Assembly (NCBI GenBank): GCA_001953115.1
Contig: LSSL01003265.1
Span: 1-11,008, forward strand
DNA: 11,008 nucleotides
From: Smittium mucronatum
Lineage: Eukaryota > Kickxellomycota > Harpellomycetes > Harpellales > Legeriomycetaceae
Reading direction: 5' to 3'
A program made the translations under genes and the position numbers. Numbering within the stretch: the stretch's first letter is position 1; every line of letters begins with the position of its first letter. Shown here piece by piece: positions 1 to 8,370 of the stretch. A model generated the notes under the pieces. That model was not told the origin of the DNA, did no database searches, and saw nothing but the letters and a program-made list of their open reading frames with translations.

Positions 1-43
1 GGTACAAAGTTAGAAATTGACTATTCTTATAGTCTGTGGATTC

Positions 44-204
44 ACCCCAAACTTTTTTCAGAAATAGATATTGACTTTGGCTATCTTTTTTAATTAATAC
101 GCAAAGTTATTCCCAGTTTAGTTTTGCGAAAGTGCACCAATTTGACAATTTGCACTTTTTTTCGCTAAGTTTTTTATAGGCTTAAAAACTGAAATTTTAC
201 CAAG
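44..204. repeat. Degenerate duplicated unit, copy 1
   Basis: This stretch shares ordered blocks with the copy at about 261-465. The blocks are CCCAAACTTT (46-55 and 263-272), a GGCT...AATACGC[AG]AAGTTA block (79-109 and 298-326), TTTTATAG-CTTAAAA (172-187 and 420-434), and a following ATTTTACCA block. Offsets drift from 217 to 248 bases, so the copies have diverged with indels. Between the first block and AAGTTA the copies can also be aligned in translation, with I-x-T-x-x-x-F-F-x-x-Y-A-K-L common to both. Copy 1 has stop codons in that frame, so it is at best a coding relic. A hairpin with arms GCGAAAGTGCA (126-136) and TGCAC(T)nTTCGC (151-164) also lies here. The parent element is not identified. 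Confidence 0.6.
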
Positions 205-260
205 TTTTTTTGACAAACTTGCAAATTCTGAAATTTTTAGGTGTTAGTTTTGTCCAAACT

Positions 261-465
261 CTCCCAAACTTTGGCAAAGAGTTTATAATAACCGTAAGGC
301 TGTTTTTTGATCAATACGCGAAGTTACAGGAGCACGTCTTCGAGGTGTAAAAAAATTGTCACTTGTGACAAAACTGATAATTTTTAAAACTTTTCTTACT
401 TGGATTTTATTGGCTCTCGTTTTATAGCTTAAAATCGATCGATTTGAGCCGTGATTTTTACCACA
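261..465. repeat. Degenerate duplicated unit, copy 2
   Basis: Second copy of the unit at 44-204, with the shared blocks listed there. On the plus strand an open stretch runs through this copy and ends at TAA 348-350 with residues ...RLFFDQYAKLQEHVFEV, while the corresponding frame of copy 1 is broken. The copy holds several short inverted repeats described separately. It is probably a mobile-element relic; the family is not recognised. Confidence 0.55.
356..371. repeat. Inverted repeat TTGTCAC-TT-GTGACAA
   Basis: Perfect 7-bp arms around a 2-nt centre. It could be a dimeric protein-binding site or part of a transposon end. It lies inside copy 2 of the degenerate duplicated unit and is not near any gene start. 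Confidence 0.5.
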
Positions 466-484
466 CGGAAACCGAAAGAGAGCC
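412..484. repeat. Nested inverted repeats around a 14-bp perfect palindrome
   Basis: GGCTCTC (412-418) is matched by GAGAGCC (478-484). Between them AAATCGATCGATTT (432-445) is a perfect palindrome, followed directly by GAGCC (446-450), which can also pair with GGCTC at 412-416. The arrangement could form alternative cruciforms. No function is assignable. Confidence 0.5.
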
Positions 485-501
485 GTTTTTTGCTATTTAG
501 T

Positions 502-532
502 ACACTTGGTCTGGTATATTAGTACCAAGTGT
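502..532. repeat. Inverted repeat ACACTTGGT ... ACCAAGTGT
   Basis: Perfect 9-bp arms (502-510 and 524-532) around a 13-nt centre. The right arm runs into AAGTGTCCACT (528-538), which reappears inverted at 8794-8804, so this may be part of a transposon terminal region. No transposase gene is nearby. Confidence 0.5.
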
Positions 533-670
533 CCACTTTTGAGGTTTAAAGCTTAACTGTTAACTTTTATGGTTTAAAAAATTCAAATTTGTAAAATTTA
601 CTATAAAATGGATAGAAAAATACTATATAACAATGGCATATACTAAAAAAGACAATGGCACATAGCTTGT

Positions 671-703
671 TCGTGTTTTCTGCTTCGTTTTTTCAAAAAA
701 GGC
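671..703. repeat. Short direct repeat, copy 1
   Basis: TCGTGTTTTCTGCTTCG followed by TTTTTCAAAAAAGGC. It recurs at 721-756 with one substitution and small indels. Each copy contains a T6-C-A6 palindrome. The repeat units start 50 bases apart. Confidence 0.65.
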
Positions 704-720
704 TAAGGGAAGCAAAATAG

Positions 721-756
721 TCGTATTTTTTTTCTGCTCGTTTTTTCAAAAAAGGC
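721..756. repeat. Short direct repeat, copy 2
   Basis: Second copy of the 671-703 repeat (TCGTATT...CTGCTCG, T6-C-A6, GGC). The pair could be a local duplication or the edge of a larger dispersed repeat. The rest of 541-860 is T/A-rich with no open reading frame of note. Confidence 0.65.
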
Positions 757-863
757 ATTTTTTATTTTATTTTTTTCACAGAATCTATTATTAGACTAAT
801 AGAAATAAATAAAAGAGGTAATAAAAAGTTTTAAAAAAAGTTGAAAAGAACTCATACTCATTT

Positions 864-919
864 CGGCTCCGCCGCTCTAGCAGCCACGTACCCACAGGGC
901 ACTGGATCGAGGTTACTGG
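864..919. other. GC-rich island, unidentified, possibly an RNA-derived relic
   Basis: By hand count, 37 of 56 bases are G or C, in a flank that is otherwise strongly AT-rich. It contains a small hairpin CGGC-TCC-GCCG. On the minus strand it reads GTGGCTGCTAGAGCGGCGG, recalling the D-arm/A-box side of a tRNA, and then passes into T-runs (CTTTTC, then seven Ts) like an RNA polymerase III terminator. There is no convincing B box or closing acceptor stem, so I do not call a tRNA. Position is downstream of MOT1. Confidence 0.35.
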
Positions 920-990
920 TAATCTATTAATACCTGCATAATCATCGTTATTAATAAAACCGATAAAGGGCTAAGTAGTGATAATAAAAT

Positions 991-996
991 TTTATT
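991..996 (-). promoter_or_regulatory. Probable poly(A) signal of MOT1 (AATAAA)
   Basis: The plus strand reads TTTATT, giving AATAAA on the minus strand 53 bases after the MOT1 stop codon, within a T/A-rich 3' flank. Distance and sequence fit a eukaryotic polyadenylation signal. AATAAA-like hexamers are common by chance in AT-rich DNA, so this is a moderate call. Confidence 0.5.
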
Positions 997-1048
997 GAAA
1001 GCAATATACAAATGAAGCTTTAGTTCTATCATTATAAATTAGAAAATA

Positions 1049-4000
1049 TTAATCATTGAGAGAGTTAATAAAGGAATCTAAACTGTATTCGCTCTCGTAT
1101 TGATTTGGATCCCATAATTCCCCAAGAGATTCCACGGCTTTTGATGCACTAACTGGTTGCTTCCCAACTCCATCAATCCCTCCGTTACCACCAGATCCAG
1201 AGCCGCTAGTAGACTTTTCGTCGACTCTTTTGCCCGCCAAGCTAAATAGGTCCAAAATCTCGCTTGTATTCATCGAATTTAGCCCGGCATTTTGCTGGTT
1301 AACTATGGTATTAGCGATATTGAGTTTAAATGCCTGAAGCCCCATGACTTTTTCCTCAAGAGTATTTTTGGTGATCAGTCTATAGACATTAACAACTTTA
1401 GTTTGTCCCAATCTGTGAGCGCGATCCATGGCCTGTAAGTCCATCATGGGATTCCAATCATGTTCTACAAATATCACTGTATCAGCACCTGTTAAATTCA
1501 GACCCAAACCACCAACATGGGTTGTCAACAGTAGAACATCAATAGACGGATCAGAATTAAACTTGTTAACCATGGCTTGTCTGTTTCTTGCATCTACATT
1601 ACCATCAAGTCGGAGATAAGAAACGTTGGGCATGGTTTTTTTGAAAAGGTCTCTCTGTATACAATCGATCATTTCACGATGTTGGCAAAATACTAAAGCC
1701 CTGTGGGATGCACTAATATTTGAGGAAAAATCAAGAGAGTCAGGTTGAATACTACTATTAGAACCATTTTTACATGATAAATCATTTAGATAATCCGCCC
1801 CAAATGTTCCATTAGATCCTATGCCACATTCTGTCAGAATCTGACCTAAAGTCTGTAATTTGGGAGCTACTGATAGATCATGTATCGATCTGCCCTCAGA
1901 TTCCAGTCTAGCAGTAATAGATTTATAGAGAGGATTAGCTGGCGTCAAGACCAAAGCGGGATGATTACAAAGCCTACGCATGTACTGCAAAGCCTGGAAG
2001 ACATGCATACCAGTTTTGGATTCTTTTGTATCACTCAATGACATATCTGTACTATCAGATAAAAATTTGGAACTAACGTTTTTTTTTATTTCCTCAATGA
2101 GCTCTAATTGAACATCACTAAGATAGCAATATCTGTCTTGAATTATTTTAGGAGGTAAGTCAGACAAGACATCTTCTTTCATTCTTCTCAGTAAAAATGG
2201 AAGCACCTGCTTATGGAGAGACTCAAGAGCTTTCTGGCTTTCTGCTTGAGCTCTAGCCTGAACATGAGGTGCCAGTCTAGGATCTCTTGAAGCTAAGATC
2301 GGCTTGCTATACTGTTCATTGAATTGTCGTTCTTGACCTAAGAAACCAGGCATTAGATAATCGAACAGAGACCACAGTTCAAGAACATTGTTTTGGACTG
2401 GAGTGCCTGATAGTATAAGTCTATTTCTGGCTTGGATTTGTTTCACAGCCAAAGTCAATTTAGCCCGGCTGTTTTTAATAACATGACCTTCGTCTAAAAC
2501 GCAATAATTATAATTTATACACGAAAAGTAGTCAATGTCATTTCTCAAAACGTCATAGGAAATAATTACAACATCATAGTCTTTAATTTTCCTAATTAAA
2601 GATCTTCTTTCAGATGGTGCACCGCCATAAATTATGGGTTTTAAACAATCCACATACTTGATAATTTCTTCCTCCCAGTGAGCGAGAAGCGTAGGGGGGC
2701 ACACAACTATTGAAGGAAGATGAACTGAGTCAGAATTACGACCAAGAGATTTCTCAAAGTCCATTTTACGAGTGTAGTGGTCAGATGCAATAATACATAT
2801 AGTTTGTAAGGTTTTTCCAAGGCCCATATCATCACAAAGAATCCCATGCAAACGATATTTGTTGAGGAAAGAAAGCCAATTTATTCCATCTTGCTGATAT
2901 TTACGCAACGTAGCATTAATCTTGACTGGGATTTTGTAAGGCTCGAGTTTAGATGAGTCTGTAAGCTGGGCCAAAAAGCTGCGATCTCGAGCATGCTGGT
3001 CTAAAAGTTCGTGAGATATATCCAAATTAGAATTTGCATACTTTTCTTCTATTCCAAGAGGTACTAGGCGCAAAAGTTGAGCAAAGCACTGAGTCCCCAC
3101 CAAACGAGTATGTCTATCTGTATCACTCATTCTTCCTAAAACAGGTACAATCAAGAATGGTATGTATGGAAGAATCATATCCTCGTTCAGCCGACCAACA
3201 ATGTAATATATTGTTTCGGCTACACTTTGTCTTAACCATACTCTATTGGAATCTCCAAACCAGGGAAGAACTATTTTAACGAATACCAACATGGCATCTT
3301 TCGTAAGAATCTTACAAATTGAAGAAAAAGCTTTTGCAGCCACATGTCGTATAGCCGAAAATCTTGATTGTAATGAACGTACAACCCAATAAAGAAGCCT
3401 ACACAAAACGAAACTCTGAATATTTTTGTGAAAGAATGGAGATAATATGTCCAATACACTAAGCCCATCTACTAGCTGTTGTCCGATCGAAAAATTATTT
3501 AAAGAGCATAAATCATCTGTTGAAGTAATAAAATCGTCATTAGCAACTAAACTGGAAAAAGAACTAATTATCGAATATTCGCACTGATCAACAAAATACC
3601 CTCTTTTGGTGACAGAGAAGTGGTCCCAATTAGGTATATTTCCATAAACTTTAAAAAGGGGAGAAATTATGTAAGACCAAAGCTTAGGAACGATTACAAA
3701 GAGATCGGAGCCAAATGAATCGCATAAGGCCTTAAGAGTGTACAAAGACCCTCTAAACATTATTTGGACTTCCAAATCTTTCTCTTGATCTATAGTAAGA
3801 TTTATATCATTGCTGGGAACTCCATACAACGAAGAAATTGATTTTTTGTCTGATTTTGCCGGAGAATTACTGCCATTGCTACTAGCTTTATTATTTTGAA
3901 TTGAAGCTTCACCAGACTTACGTGTTAAGTTGTTATCTTTGTTTTTAGAGATCGGTTCTTTAACGTTTGCTCTTGATCTTTTTTTGGAGTTTTGGGATTT

Positions 4001-7000
4001 TTTGCTTTCAACCTTCTTGGAATTTTCCATTTCGTTTGCAGCAAGGGCCATAGAATTATCATATCCATCTTTTTGACTGTGATTATCTCCATCAAAGCTG
4101 TCTAGCTTGACTCTATTTTGCAAATTTTGTATTATCTTAATCATCAATATATCAGATTTAACTTCATGTTGGTCCGAAAATACTGGGGTGGTCCATTGAT
4201 CTGCACAAAGAAATGAAATTAAATTAGAAATTAATTTATCGCCGACAGAAGACTTTGGTTGTTGCTCAGAAATTTTATACAGATATTTAAGTATACTAGG
4301 ATCTATATTTACTGGCATATAACATTCAGAGATAAGTCTTGCGGCGGAGTAAGACGATCTTGTTTGTAACAAGCAATCCCTTTCAGACTTGACAGAATTC
4401 ATTATGGGTTTTATTATTGAATTAAGTTTGTGTGGCAGGACACCAAAAGGAACAGCAGCGGAAGCAAAAGAGGAGGATACCAAGAGGCTAAATTTTTCTT
4501 GCTTTTCTGCATAATTTTTCATTAATAAAAGAATAAAATCCTTTTTAGAATTGATTTCATTATGAATTCTTTCGGTGTCGCTATCAATATTTTTAGAGCG
4601 GGGTAGGTATTTAGAAATCAGTTTTGGCAATACAAAGCTCATGAATTTACTAGCAAGTTCATAATTAAAATATATTTTCCCCTTTTCTTCTGGTTGTTTG
4701 CTGAAATACATCTCAGGTAAAGTGGGCAATTCGGACAGTTCGACAAAAAGTTTTTTGTTGAAAATAGATATTAAAATGTCAATGTTATCATAAATAACTT
4801 GGAGGTTTTGTGATAGATCGTTGTAAAGAAAGCTTTGATTGTTTGATTCAATATGAACATGAAGTATATCGAAAGATATAGGAACTAATGAATGAGACCT
4901 ATTGGGCGGTAGATTATTTACTAAAAGATCACTTGTTTTCACGATAAATTTTGGGTGAGGAATGGTCTGATGCATTCCCAGGTTAAAGTGGGTTAAGTTT
5001 TTGGACAATAATCCTCTGAAGTGGGGTTCCTCCCCTGAAAAAATGGAAAATGTGATAAATTCTTCTATAATTAGGGATCCGATAAATCGAGTGTGTGCCC
5101 ATCTAGAATTTAGCAGTATTTTTAAAATATTGGACATAGTGTTCCGAAACTTAGAACCAGGATTATCAAATCTACGCTGCCAAACACAAATTAATTTGGA
5201 GATTAGCTGGGAAGACAAAATTCTTGACCGAATTAGAATAGAATATGGCACCAACGAAATGTCCTGTTGAATCACAGGAGCGTCGATGACATGAGATATC
5301 TTGGATTCGATTTTGGAAGTGAACTTTCCACATGTAGGCAGTAAAAGAGATTCATCAATTGGAGCACCAACAGGAGTAGTAACAAGTCTAATCATGGAAT
5401 TGATTGTGAGTTCAGTAAATACTGTACTAAAGAAATTTTCACTGATGAAATAGTTTTCTGCCAAAAAATTCCATAATTTAATGCTAGAGTGTAATATTTC
5501 TGGAACAGTTTCAAGAAAAACGTTTTGAAAAATCAGACGAACGGTGTGGTTGTTAAGCCAATCAGGAATGGATGACATATCATATTTATCAACATATATT
5601 TCTGAAATTGTCAAAACAGCTTGGACCGAAGCGAGCCTAACGCTGGTAATAGTATGTCTAAAGAAAGGAAAAAGCTGTGGGAGCAGATTACTTAATTTAA
5701 ATGATGAACCAAACCCCTGGGAATCTTCGGAGTTTGCAAACATTAAATCATGAACAGAGGGTTGTTTACAAAAAGCCGAGAGTAAACTCATGACACTAGC
5801 TGTGGAAGCAGCCAAATCGTCTTCGATTTCCTTTAGGGCATCGAAAAGAGCAGAAAGAATATCAAATGTCTTGTGAGGCAAGTTTGATGCAATTAAATGT
5901 ACAAGAGGTAACAGTGCTGAGGCAGCAACACCTCTGACATCATCGTCACCACCGTTCAATGCAACGACAGCAGCGTCAACAATGTCATTAAAAATGAATT
6001 GTTGCATATCGTTTCTTATGGCAACAACGTATTTTAAGCCTAGCAAACCAGAATGTCTGATTTCCCAGATAGGGAAAGAAGAGTCAGCACCTCTATAAAC
6101 TAACCTGAGTAAAGATTGCTCAAGTAAAGTGACATTCTCTAAATCTAAAAATTTGGAAATAACTCCAAGAACCTGAGTGCATGTTTCTCTTACAGGAGCA
6201 ACGACTTGATCAGATACGAAATCAGCAAAACGATCCTGGGTCAAGACACACAGTAAGCGAACACATATGTTGGAGAGATAAGACTGTTGGCGTATTATAT
6301 TTTGGGAAGGAGAGAGAAATTTACTCATTCCTGCGACAGATCCCTGCTTCTTAATGATTTCTCTTAAAGCCAAGCTGGCACCATGTCTAGTTTCCCACCT
6401 AGAATCAAAAAGATCCAAGCATAATTGTTTGATAAAAGACTCGAAAGGCCATTCACCATCCCTTACCCCAGATATTGCGAAAGATTCCTTTTTTTGTTGC
6501 TTTGCTTCGATTACAATTTTTCCATCGTCACAAGGTTGATCGGTAATGTCGATTCCAGTGTCAATACTATTAGATCTTTGAGGAAAGTCGTTTGAAGGGG
6601 GTGAATTGGTTGAATTGTTGAGGCTGATACTATTAGAGGCGGGATTTGATTTTAGCCCTTTTTTAAACTTTCTTCTTAAAGAGTTTCTCTCTCTGGCGCT
6701 TAATTTATCCATGTCAACAGATAAGCGCTTTAGAGGCTCATTTGAAACTTTTGGCTTTTTGTTAATAATGGGTTTGATGTCAGATTTATCACCGATGAAA
6801 TCAGAAGTTTCTATGAAATCGCCCTCAACGAATTGAGAAGACAAACCTAGCTTCTCTTGGATGAGGCCTCTCTGAATAGCTGCTCTTGCTTGTGGATCGG
6901 AATTTAAATCAGATAAATCCTGGTCAAACTCTTCTCCTCCAGATGCCAACAAGGTTTTAGAGTTATTTAGAATATAATCAACATCGAAGTCACTAAACTT

Positions 7001-7721
7001 TAAAAAGTGCATATGATTTGGATCTTTTAAATTTTTTAATACTTTGTGGTTGGATGAATTGTGATAAGAATTTTCAGTCTCTTCAATTTTAATTTTGCAA
7101 TCTGTTTCAGTTTTAATTTTAGAATCCAAAATAGATTGATCAGATTCTGTTTTAATTTGAAATTCCTGGCAAGAAACCGGGTTAATTTCGTTTTCAAGTT
7201 TGACTTTTATTTGAATATGCCCCTCGGTAAAGATTTCTGATTTGACTTTTTCTTCAAGAGATGGATTAATTTCATTTCCAATCGTAGCCTTTAAAGTTAT
7301 ATGGGCTGGGCAAGGAGATCCTAATTCTTTACAGGTCGAACAAAGTTGGAGGGTTCCCTCGGATTCAAGAGAATTAATAAGATTAATATCGGTACTGGAA
7401 ACATCATCTTTGGTAAGATTATCAACGAAGTTTAATGATACATTTTTTGATATGGCCTCTATTGCTTGGCTGGCGGCAATTCTAGCATCCCAATTGCTAT
7501 TATTAAGACATTTATAAACCCTCTCTAGTAAGTTTAGCAGCTCTTGAGGGTGCTGCTCTTGAATGGCACCTAGCTGTTGGGCAGCTGCCATTCTGACACC
7601 GGGGGTGTTTCCATTTTCCAAGAGCGAAACTAGTCTGTCTAATCTAAATAACAAAATGTATTTTAAAAGTGAATATTTAAAAGAAATTTAAAAATAAAAA
7701 GAAGTGTTACCTAGTGCTCAT
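1049..7721 (-). CDS. MOT1: Mot1/BTAF1-type TBP-removing Swi2/Snf2 ATPase, complete, two exons
   Basis: Nuclear ATPase that binds TBP and uses ATP hydrolysis to dissociate it from promoter DNA, redistributing transcription initiation. Coding sequence is the complement of 7711-7721 joined to 1049-7643, giving 2201 residues (MSTRLDRLVSLLENG...). HEAT repeats start at residues 5-65 and resume at about 402 (EWPFESF, then DSRWETRHGA). A Mot1-specific central region (DUF3535-like) covers roughly 650-1130, and a last HEAT block about 1300-1535. The motor shows LRKYQQDG 1583-1590, the P-loop DDMGLGKT with K1614, DEGH 1721-1724, SGTPVQNN 1749-1756, a second RecA lobe from about 1984, and DRAHRLGQ 2077-2084 with arginines 2078 and 2081. 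All catalytic motifs are intact. DEGH and the C-terminal LWDPNQYESEYSLDSFI are typical of Mot1 among Snf2 proteins. It is longer than yeast Mot1 or human BTAF1 (about 1850-1870). The extra length is mainly in low-complexity inserts at 72-395 and 1190-1275, the latter holding a basic KKRSR (1224-1228) that could be a nuclear signal. TAA ends the frame at 1051-1049. The family call is certain; only the start relies on the inferred intron. Confidence 0.97.
7644..7710 (-). other. Spliceosomal intron of MOT1, 67 nt, phase 2
   Basis: On the minus strand the exon ends ATGAGCACTAG, followed by GTAACACTTC (donor) and closing with GTTATTTAG (acceptor) at 7644. Joining AG from exon 1 to A of exon 2 makes AGA (Arg4), and the frame continues L-D-R-L-V. 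This gives the N-terminus MSTRLDRLV, matching the RLDRxVxLLExG pattern expected of Mot1 N-termini. Without splicing, the frame runs upstream to an in-frame TAA at 7690-7688 with no ATG, only a TTG at 7654-7652. The intron is very AT-rich. The donor GTAACA is not the commonest form, and I see no good CTRAY branch-point match. Sequence and homology support are good; no transcript evidence is available. Confidence 0.88.
7711..7721 (-). other. First coding exon of MOT1 (11 nt, Met-Ser-Thr-Arg split codon)
   Basis: This 11-nt coding stretch ATGAGCACTAG supplies the start codon at 7721-7719. An in-frame TAA lies immediately 5' of it (7724-7722), so this ATG cannot be extended upstream without another intron. 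Position -3 is T, a weak initiation context, with A at -1 and -2. It is far too short to be found by ORF scanning. It is called because it restores a Mot1-like N-terminus in frame with intact GT/AG splice sites. Confidence 0.85.
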
Positions 7722-8190
7722 TTAAGCCGATGATTGTGTAATAAAGAAACTGTCAGACGCAAATTGATATAGATTTAATCTATTTTACAGAAAGAATAGT
7801 TATTAAGACTCCCAGACAAACCAGATAAAATAATGAAGTCGAAGCTAAAGTTCGACAGAAAAAAATAAAGTTTCATATCCATTAATGAATTTAAAAATAA
7901 AAAAAAGATTCGTTAGTGATAATATAAAAATACTAATTATTTAAAAAAAACGAAAATATCAACCATTTTAGAAGAAAAAAAATAAAATTTCTTGAAGATG
8001 TTTGAATGGGAAAGAAATGGAGCGTTAACCAATAGTAAATATGAGTGAGATTGAAAGGGAAGACCACAATCCACAAATAGAAACAAATAAAAACAATTGG
8101 ATAATATTGTGAAAATAGTTACCTAAAGGTCAGATGGAAAAAAAAAGATATTATTGGATAAAAAATGACGATGTTCTTTGATGGACAAAG
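7722..8190. other. A-rich 5' flank of MOT1, no gene seen
   Basis: Upstream (promoter/5' UTR) side of MOT1 on the minus strand. The plus strand is rich in A-runs. CCAAT-like words occur on the minus strand (complements of ATTGG near 8095 and 8154), but nothing marks them as functional. No reading frame, tRNA or clear TATA element could be supported. Confidence 0.5.
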
Positions 8191-8200
8191 TTAAATTTTT

Positions 8201-8282
8201 TAGCAGGGCCAAAAGTCTAGAGCCTCAGTGTTTAATGTCTAAATTCCTTGTTCACATTTTTTTGAGTTTGGCAAAATTCTGA
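8201..8282. repeat. Repeat fragments resembling Tc1-type element ends
   Basis: TAGCAGGGCCAAAAGTCTAG (8201-8220) resembles the GGCCAAAAGT-type ends of Tc1/mariner elements. The segment 8257-8282 (T7-GA, GTTTG, GCAAAATTCTGA) matches 205-231 at the other end of the window (T7-GACAAACTT, GCAAATTCTGA) with a small gap. This shows that a dispersed repeat is present on both sides of MOT1. No transposase or paired terminal repeat is visible; the family guess is inference. Confidence 0.35.
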
Positions 8283-8301
8283 TTTATATAAAAATTATTT
8301 T

Positions 8302-8370
8302 GGCTTCAAGGTTTTGAACTCACGATTTGAAGAACGTTTAGACACATTTTGATAGGTCAATGGTAAAAGC
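8302..8370 (-). pseudogene. Degenerate tRNA-like segment (tRNA pseudogene or SINE head)
   Basis: Read on the minus strand, GCTTTTA (8370-8364) can pair at most positions with TTGAAGC at the 3' end. TTGA-CCTA-TCAA forms a 4-bp D-like stem, AATGT/ACGTT an anticodon-like stem with a 6-nt loop, and AGTTCAAAACC (8320-8310) fits the polymerase III B box (GGTTCRANNCC) except for its first base. The T stem does not pair, the loop is too short, and positions 8-9 are CC, so a functional tRNA is unlikely. Downstream on this strand is a run of five Ts near 8290. Confidence 0.3.

Noticed and set aside
634..645. CATATACTAAAA resembling the 5' part of U6 snRNA
   Set aside because: The match is only about 12 bases; the ACAGAGA box and the AGC triad region are absent.
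1428..7517. Several open frames of 61-91 residues on the plus strand (and one on the minus strand, 3271-3468) inside MOT1
   Set aside because: They overlap a clearly real gene, show no recognisable domains and have shadow-frame composition.
7652..7654. TTG as the start codon of the long minus-strand frame
   Set aside because: It lies inside the inferred intron and gives MLFR in place of the Mot1-like MSTR; a proper ATG with GT/AG splicing lies just upstream.
8353..8370. Plus-strand TAGGTCAATGGTAAAAGC looking like a tRNA D-arm
   Set aside because: No anticodon arm, T arm or acceptor stem follows on the plus strand; it overlaps the minus-strand tRNA-like segment.
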